A stretch of DNA of 64,000 nucleotides from Odontesthes bonariensis. Taxonomy: Eukaryota > Chordata > Actinopteri > Atheriniformes > Atherinopsidae. The number at the start of each line of letters is the position of its first letter. Position 1 is the stretch's first letter. The position numbers were made by a program, and so were the translations under genes. Below the pieces are notes generated by a model. That model was given only the letters and a program-made list of their open reading frames with translations. It did no database searches and was not told the DNA's origin. The stretch covers positions 38,375,466 through 38,439,465 of the forward strand of contig NC_134508.1 of assembly GCF_027942865.1 (NCBI RefSeq), in the 5' to 3' direction. This document shows positions 56,500-64,000 of the stretch, piece after piece.

Positions 56500-58130
56500 A
56501 ACTCTGTAAGTAGGTATAACCGACGTTGTTTTATTGAATCATTTCATATGTAAAAGGATATTTACACAAGGTAGAAATGATAAATTAGTCTGATTGAGTT
56601 AAAATAAAATCCTCCAACTCCTCTGCAGTGAGTTCTAATAGCAATGAGGAGCAGGGATATAAATATACACACATGTTCTTTACTGACGTCCTCTGTGACG
56701 ATTGTCAGCATATCATCAATCTGATGTTGACTCATATGAACGTGTGAATAAGATCTTCACATAAGAAGGTGGAGAGCGAGATTCTCCTACTCTGTATTCT
56801 TTTGAATCAAATTAAATGTCCCCAAAGCCTTCTGGTTTTCTTTTTTTTTTTAATCAAAACCCACTTTGTGGCCTTGTTACAGCTCGACTGCAGTTTACAG
56901 GCCGTCATTTCTCAGCAGTGTTTATATTCACATCATCATAGTTATTGTTCTTGGTGCAGACGGCCCTGAACACTGGAATACATGCAAATACAGCTATGTG
57001 ATAGTATTTCTATGTATTTTTCTGTTAATGAGAAGGAATCATTAACATGAAAATATGTTAACAGGCCACTCTGCTTTCACTGTTCTGAATAAGAGCAGAA
57101 TGAGCTACATGCAGCTTCATGACCACAACGATCTTATTTCTCACATTACAACAGAGCCACCAACCCAACCAAAAACCTTTGTTTTACTGTTTTAACCTGA
57201 TCAAAGCTGGTCTGAGCTCCTAAACTGGCTGAAATAAGTGTGAACCATCTTTGTCTACAACTCTGCTGGTTCAGACATAAAAGATGCAATCTCTGAATCT
57301 GTGATATCTGTGAATGCTTTCAAAAGTCAAACATTATGTGGAGATTAAAGCATCCAGGCTCTGCTTTTAGGAATGTATCTAACATCCAGCTACCTCAGAG
57401 TTGACCTGACTGCCATGTTTTAGTCTCCTTCATCTTTCTGAGACCTGTTGTTCTTCAGTATGCAGCATGTGTGAATCTTCTCTGCTTTCAGCTCTGACAC
57501 ATGACTTTAACTTTACTCCTGCTGAGATCTGACAGCATGTGACAGTCTGTCTGTAACCAAGGCTTTCTGCAGCCTGAGCTGAGGCTGCGACTGTCTCACA
57601 TGTCATCAGAGAATCTACATTTTGTGATGGTCGTCATTAGAAATCTGTTAAACAAACGTTTTATCTGCTTAAAAATCTTTACGTCTCTCTGTGCTGACAG
57701 AAGCACCAAGTAACAGCAGCTTGTGATGTGACCTGACATACAGCTGTTAAAGTATTATAACCTTTGCAGCTCATGTTGGAAACTAACTAAGAACTAACTA
57801 CGTATTCTGCATGAGTACAACTTTCAGATGATACTTTAGATTTCCAGGTTATGTTGCTACTTCATATTTAGAGAAATATTGTGCTTCCTACTCCACTGTA
57901 TTTATCAGACAGATATGGGATTAAAATACTGTTTAATACTTATAAAAAGGTACAGCTTTCACTGACAACACAGTATTTTCACTCTGTAGTAATACACAGT
58001 CTCTCTCTCTCTCTCTCTCGCCTAACAATGTTCAGCCTCACAGCTGCTGCAGCACATTAAAGTTATAATGTGAAAAAAACAACGATTATATTGTTAAAAA
58101 TTATTATTTGATTAGCATCTCATTGCTTTA
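56500..58130. other. Intergenic, no gene seen
   Basis: AT-rich sequence with chance ORFs only. A (TC)n run of about 18 bp lies at 58001-58019. Confidence 0.5.
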
Positions 58131-58204
58131 CTGAATTGTTATATTTTTACTGCCTTAGAATGAACTCATATTTGCTCCGTTGGTCCTTCTACATTAGCCT
58201 GGGC

Positions 58205-58920
58205 GAAAGCCGACTGTTGACTTCGTCAAACAGTCTGGAAAAACCTAAGAGGAATCCGTTCCCATTGGCAAGCTGGAGTCACGTATCACAGAGCTGGAAA
58301 GGTACTCAAGACGGTGGAATCTGAAGCTACACGGGGTAACCGAACAACTGGAAGACAAAAATGTGCGTCAAGAAGTCATCCGTATCTGCTAGGAGGTGGC
58401 ACCAGAGGAAGGCGAACGTCTCCCTCATACCATTGATTCCGTGCATCGCCTTGAAGAGAAGAATGGCCGCAGAAGCATCACCCTGCAATTCTGCTCACGA
58501 GTGGTGAGAGATGTTGTGTGGATAGCAGCAAAGGGGTGTGCCTTCCTCCAAGAAAACAACCTGCGCTTCGCGGAGGATCTCTGCAAAGCTGACAGGGAGT
58601 CGAGGAAAGCGTCGTGGCCGTTCATGGAAAAAGCCAGGAAGAAGGGGAAAAAAGCCTACTTTGTAGGCGGCCGTGCCTTCATTGAAAAAAAGGAAATTAC
58701 TCTGCAGGGAGGTATCATGCCATAATGCTGTCTCCAACAGGTGATTGTTCACTGACTGAACTGTTTACACAAAGTTTTGCGGGCCTATATGTTGGCGCCT
58801 TTATGGTTCTTAGGCTACTTAAAAAAAAAAGAGGGGTTACGATGCTGTTCTCAGGGCATCTCACCAAGTTACTAGTTCCAACTTTGAAGCTGTACTTACC
58901 AGTTTATTTTTTTGTTCTGC
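58205..58920 (+). pseudogene. L1-type LINE ORF1 remnant
   Basis: ELERYSRRWNLKLHGV is the coiled-coil to RRM junction of L1 ORF1 proteins. A TAG near 58390 is followed by RLPHTIDSVHRLEEKNGRRS, LRFAEDLCKADRESRKASWP and KKAYFVGGRAFIEKKEI in the open frame 58396-58725. Sequence after the stop resembles the spacer before ORF2. It is a dead fragment. Confidence 0.7.
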
Positions 58921-58934
58921 ATTCACTATTTCTC

Positions 58935-59685
58935 TTTCTTCAATTCAAATTCAATTCAATTCAAAAATACTTTATTTATCCCAGAGGGAAATTAAATGTT
59001 GATGTAGCTCAATTAAATCAAGGAGTTATTATAGATGCTGATGGCTGTGGGCAGGAAAGATTTCCTGTAGCGGTCCGTTTTGCATCCAAACTGAAGAAGC
59101 CTTTGACTGAAGAGACTCTGTTTTCTGATAACAGTCTCATGGAGAGGATGTTCAGGGTTGTCCATAATTCTCTTGATTTTATGCAAAATCCTTCTTTGCA
59201 TTATTGTCTCCAGAGGTTCCACAGTCGTCCCCAGAACAGAACCAGCCTTCTTTATCAGGTTGTTGAGTCTTTATAGGTCCCTGGTTCTGTTGCTGCTGCC
59301 CCAACAGATGGCGTAAGAGGAAATGACGCTCTCAACAACAGACTTGTAGAAGATCTGCAACATCTTGTTGCAAACCTTGAAGGACCTTAGCTTCCTCAAG
59401 AAGTACAGTCTGCTCTGTCCTTTCTTGTAGATTGCTTCACTGTTGTGTCTCCAGTCCAGTCTGTTGTCCACATGAACACCAAGGTATTTCTATTCCTCAA
59501 CCACCTCCACTTCTTCTCCCATGATGGAAACAGGGTTTGATCTGACCCTGTTTCTCCTGAAATCTACAATCATCTCCTTTGTTTTGTTAACATTCAAGAT
59601 GAGATGATTGTTCCCACACCATGCCACAAAGCGGTCCACCAGCTCTCTATACTCAGCTTCTTGTCCATCTCTGATATATTAGTCG
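58935..59685 (-). pseudogene. L2-type LINE 3' fragment (reverse transcriptase C-terminus)
   Basis: The minus strand reads DNRLDWRHNSEAIYKKGQSR, LYFLRKLRSFKVCNKMLQIF, LIKKAGSVLGTT and DRYRKSFLPTAISIYNNS. This is the C-terminal tail of fish L2-type reverse transcriptases. The 3' end contains repeated 'attgaattgaattg' near 58940-58965. Frame breaks occur between about 59220 and 59275. Confidence 0.75.
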
Positions 59686-59689
59686 GTGG

Positions 59690-60240
59690 TTAAAGTTAGT
59701 TTCTTGCTGTTTTTTGCTGGTTAAACTTCAGTTTAAGATCTTTGTAACAAGCCCCTGATCGTCTCTGTGGGCAAATGTTAATAACCCCGTGCGTAAAGTG
59801 TGAAATGTCTCAATCAGCCTCGACTTTTCCCCAGCGCACTTCTGCACGTTACTGTTTGCCGGAGGACAGCGTGCCAAAGAACACATTTTTGCGGGCCTTC
59901 ACTTCAGAAAGTAGCACCGACATCTCGCTTTCCGTGAAGTTCTTCTTTTTTCCCGTCTTATTCACTCTTTTTTCTTTATTTTCTGACAGTACACAGAGGG
60001 GAATCGCAGGTGCAGGGCTCATTTAAATATGATTTGCGTATTTAAGTAGGGGCGTGGACAGGGAGGAGTCGGGTGCACCGACATGTGCGCTCAATTCCAC
60101 GTTGATTGGGATGTACAAACGAAATGTGCTTGGATTGATGCGTGCGCACAGATTCGTACATCCGACATTGGGCATTTGGGTTTGAGCGTACGCCAAGTTT
60201 CAGTAGGAAATCCACGCAAGTCGTTGTACATGAGGCCCCT
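59690..60240 (-). pseudogene. Harbinger remnant with Myb/SANT-like protein fragment
   Basis: On the minus strand KKKNFTESEMSVLLSEVKAR and KNVFFGTLSSGKQ (followed by a stop) match the Myb/SANT-like proteins of Harbinger elements. It is followed towards 60240 by GC-rich terminal sequence with 'catgaggcccc', like the end at about 1147. Confidence 0.55.
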
Positions 60241-62795
60241 GGTCAGTGGCGGAACTACACTTTTTTTCTTGGGGTAGCAATGGGGTGGCCAAGTGTTTTT
60301 CAGGGGATCAATGGTTTACACCACACACAAATAAGTTTATGCGTGTAGCGTTACCGGGTATTTATATACGTATTAAATATAAGGATTTATGAGATGTTCT
60401 TACAGTCTCAAATAAACCTTACCTCGAATTTAGGGGCACCACCGACCTAGGTTTTGACTTAGTTTTAAGTCACAGTCAGGTCGGAAAACTGTTCGAAATC
60501 TTACGATCCTGGTGTTAAATTAATATTCAATTAATATTCAGTCACATATCTCGCTACTTTCGTGAAGTTCTCGTTTGGTTGGACAGACATTACGTAAAGA
60601 AAGCATACGACACAATCTGTGATTATAACATATATATATATATATATGAGCTGTTTATTACAATGATATGATCTTAGACATGAACCTTTAAACAAACAGG
60701 AGATGCATTGAATATGGGTGATTATATAAAACACTTAGTGAATATAAAATAAAATATGGGGAATGGGGAGATACTGGATGTATTCAAATAGTTTGGGTTG
60801 GCTGACTATTTGAAGCTAAATACTGACATTTCCGATTAATTTATCATTCTGTGAAAGCCTCGAGACATCCATCAAACCCACTTTAAGGTGAAAACGGGTC
60901 GGTCTTACTGTGCTGAAGTTCTGTTCAGTCGGTTCGGACCAAGGCAGCGGCCACGCGGGGTCCGAGGGGACTTCTCTTCCGCTCTCTGGGCCTTCCTGGC
61001 TGTGGTGGCTGACCTTTTTAGCTTTTCAGTTGCTTCTCTCACCGGGAAACGGGGACGATGATGTCGAGGGCTTTACTGTGGGATGATCAAATCCATCGTT
61101 GTGTCAGAGTTGGTCCGTTGCTGCTTTCTCTGATGAAGTGAACTTAAGTTCACAGAAGATTAATAAAAGGTTGCTTGGAGTTGGCTTTCTTGGTAGGAAA
61201 AGGTGATGATGGCGTGAAACAGCGGAGGTTAGGACGTGCGACGTAGAAAGACGTGGATGGCGAGGGACGAACACAAACACGTAAAACGTGCATCTTCAGA
61301 GTATTTCAATCTGTTTCTTTGTTCGGATCTTTCTTTCTCGTCTCCGGGGTCTCACTGGGTTCTGGAGGGTCTCCTCCGGTCGTCCGCTGCATCGTTATCC
61401 ACACGTCCTTCCGCTCTCTCCTGAGATTATGGGAAAACTCCCAAACTCCGGCGAGCTCTTCTCTTCTGCTTAAACCATCTCTAAAAGTCTCTGAGCAGCT
61501 GTTTTCTGCTCAAATCTCCTTCTGAAACTCTGGGTTGGAACCCTTCTGGAACAAGAGCCAGGGCACAAGAGCGCAAGAGAGCAGACGCCTCAAGCGAGCC
61601 AGCAAACGAGCACAAGAGAGCCTGTGTTTTCCGCTGTTCCGGGTTTTGACTCTCGGAGGCGGGGCTTACACTACTTTTCCAGCCAATGACATGCTTGAAC
61701 TGTGTGCATGTCTCTGTAAGGTGATCTGTGCTATATGGGGGATTTCTGGATGAGACAAAGAACTCTGTGTTTCTCCATTACTCCCATCTCATAGAACATT
61801 TGTCTCGGTGATTCTGAAAACACCACATCTTGTTAAGATATGCAGATTAAAGATATAACATAGACTTGTAATATAAAGACATCAAAATAACACACATGAT
61901 AAAGACAATTATGACTTTCAAAATTCAGATGAATATCTATGAAATCGTGACAAATGAATAGTGAGCCATAGAATATTCATTTTCTGTGTTAACAATGGGG
62001 ACACTAAACAAATACCAAATAGATACCGAAGGGACATCGTTAGAAGTTACTAGTTGCATATATTGTCCATTTTACTGAGTCCTCTGGGATTTATATGTTC
62101 AACTAATCAACACTGCAGACCACTAGGGGGCAATGTGGTTCCATCAGGCAGGTTGGGCATTTTCCACCAAAATCAGTTCTTTGTCAATATTTAAGCCAGA
62201 ATCGTACAAATTGTCTCTATATGCGTCTTGTGATCAAGCGGGAAACCTGAAAGAAATTGTACACGGTTATCAAACACATTTAATATAGTTTTAAGATTTA
62301 ACTAAAAGTGAGTCTTCTCAGTTCATGTGTGTAGCCATCTGGTCGGATTCCTGGTGAAAAGGGGTGTTAAAGTGTCAACTTTCGAGTTATGGTCTAGATA
62401 AGATAGTAAGTCTCCCACTTTTCAAGAGTGAGTTCGACTCCCCAAAAGCTCTTAAGGGTGTTGTAAATTAGGCAGTTTCTGTCTCTTTTTCCTTTGTGGA
62501 AAGAAAATGAAGATCTGGTTTATATCCACATACGTAAACATCCCCCACAGGAATGTTGGTTTTGTCAAAGTTTGAAAAACTCTTAATCCACACGGCACTG
62601 TGACTGCTACATGCGCTAACAGTAATGTGGCACCAGAAGAACATCAAACCATCTGTTAGTAATTGAGTAATGTATATCTGTTATTATTATTGTCATTGTT
62701 TTATTATTATTTATTCCTATATGGACTTACGCATGTTGTTCTCTTGTCTTGTGTTCTTCTTTGATATGTCATGACTTGTGATCATTTTTGTCTTA

Positions 62796-62838
<43 letters not shown>

Positions 62839-63396
62839 ATTTCCAGGGACTACAGATGAAAGATATGAAGTGATTATTTCTGGTGCCTTGACAAGTTAAT
62901 TAATGTGTATTGATCTTTCTTATATAAACCTATAAACAGTAATTTCAATTTGAAATAATGTTTAAGTAGCCGCATATTAAGCAGACAGAAGATGCCATTT
63001 TGAGTGCAACTTTTAGTTTATTTATGTACAAAATGAATATGGTGCATTTACCAACACCCTGATACTATTGACAGAAACTAAAATGCACATAATAACTGAG
63101 TCACACAGTTACTCAGACACTGGGTCTGTTACACAGTTACTCTCACACACAGGTAGTCAGTTGTTCACACAGTCAGCAGTCCCTCAATTGTCAGCAAAAA
63201 ACAAACAAAAATCCCAAAACCAAAACAAAAAAGTAAACTGCCAACAATTTGACATGACATACAAAGACTGACAAGGTTTTAACTAAGCAAAACATACTAC
63301 ACAGGTAAGTAGGACACAGTGCAGAGCATGGCCATAACCAGAGACAAACAATACCCATCTTAGCTTCAACAAAGCATAGATCTTCTACCTTCTAGG
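60241..63396. other. Intergenic, no gene identified
   Basis: (TA)n runs lie at about 60630-60648 and 62797-62828, the latter followed by (CA)n. A GC-richer block at about 60850-61760 has open but unrecognised frames and could be an old element or LTR. Nothing else is supported. Confidence 0.4.
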
Positions 63397-63397
63397 G

Positions 63398-64000
63398 CAG
63401 GGGTATTCAACTAAAATTTAAAGAGGTCCAGTTAGAGAAAATTTCTCGAAGCAAAGGTCCGGAAGATCATAATGTCTAACTATTTAGTGTGATATATATT
63501 TAAGTAGCCAAGTAGTTGTATCAACATCTGCATGTAATCAATACCTGACGGTTAAATTAAATGAATTTAGTACAATTCAAAAACTTTTTGACAATATTTA
63601 TTGTCACATAGCATAGAACTGAACATGTATGTATGACTGCAGATAAGTATAATGTTCTCGGTCATAGCAGGGGCTCCATCTGTGGTTATTTAAACCACTT
63701 GTTTTGGCTCTATTCCTCTCTTTGTTAACATCTCCTTTATGGCCAGGTAGATGTCTTCTCCTCTTGTACTGGTCTGAAGGGGAGTGACACCTAACAGGTC
63801 TTCACTGAACGCTTTCTGGACTGGTCATATTGGGCTCTGAGACCACTTATTTTCTGTTATCTCACTTCAGATTTGAGTGGGTATGTTTGTTCAAAACCTT
63901 TATGTTTCGTCTCATAATGGCGTTTCACATTGGCCCTTTTTATAAGTGCCACAGTCTCTGAACAAATGAGACACACTGTTTTAATGCTCCCAGTGGGAAG
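63398..64000 (-). mobile_element. hAT transposon remnant (GTF2IRD2/ZBED-like), cut by window end
   Basis: The terminus begins caggggtattcaactaaaat at 63398, a fish hAT-type end. On the minus strand from 64000 the frame reads CLICSETVALIKRANVKRHY and ETKHKGFEQTYPLKSEV, a BED-type zinc finger (Cys2 with His-x4-His) plus linker. After a deletion come pieces related to REDIYLAIKEMLTKRG and EPKQVV in broken frames. The rest lies beyond the window. Confidence 0.65.

Noticed and set aside
57999..58019. (TC)n run as regulatory GAGA-type site
   Set aside because: It is a simple repeat in gene-free DNA with no promoter context.
62370..62460. Possible tRNA-like 'gagttcgactc' segment
   Set aside because: A T-loop-like string occurs, but no matching acceptor stem, D arm or anticodon arm could be laid out.

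Overview
The window is vertebrate nuclear DNA, almost certainly from a teleost fish. Coding sequence is split by GT-AG introns. It holds the 3' half of the fish version of DOCK3. Much of the remainder is fish-type transposable elements: Harbinger, piggyBac-like and hAT elements, mariner/IS630, BEL/Pao, Nimb/I-type, L1/Tx1-type, L2 and RTE-type elements. No bacterial features, CRISPR arrays or convincing RNA genes were found.

Region by region. (1) 1-1.15 kb: a decayed Harbinger element in a dock3 intron. (2) 1.76-15.83 kb, plus strand: the last 24 exons of dock3, a Rac guanine-nucleotide exchange factor. They cover the DHR-2 catalytic region and the proline-rich tail and join into 1040 codons without a frame error. 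The 3' UTR probably ends near 17.05 kb. (3) 18.0-29.6 kb and 50.2-56.0 kb: two arms of a large inverted duplication. (4) 29.6-50.2 kb: the loop between the arms. It contains a piggyBac-like element carrying a fringe first-exon fragment, a BEL/Pao retrotransposon inserted in that element, two L1-type fragments, nested TTAA-flanked MITEs, and a complete six-exon B7/butyrophilin-like immunoglobulin gene (41.5-49.0 kb). (5) 56-64 kb: intergenic DNA with L1, L2, Harbinger and hAT remnants.

Two host genes appear to be captured in mobile elements. The BEL/Pao element (30513-37740, minus strand) has a piece of a USP16/USP45-like deubiquitinase where its reverse transcriptase should be. The fringe fragment (29844-30185) spans a nearly complete first exon, with two stops and the splice donor, inside a piggyBac-like element. 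The inverted arms also act as a natural control. An insertion in one arm (mariner at 52985-54474; a TG...CA element at 22281-28644) is missing from the other arm, which shows the empty target site with a single copy of the duplicated bases.

The functional genes are dock3 (neuronal Rac signalling and cytoskeleton) and the B7-like receptor or ligand (immune surface). They are neighbours with no evident functional link.
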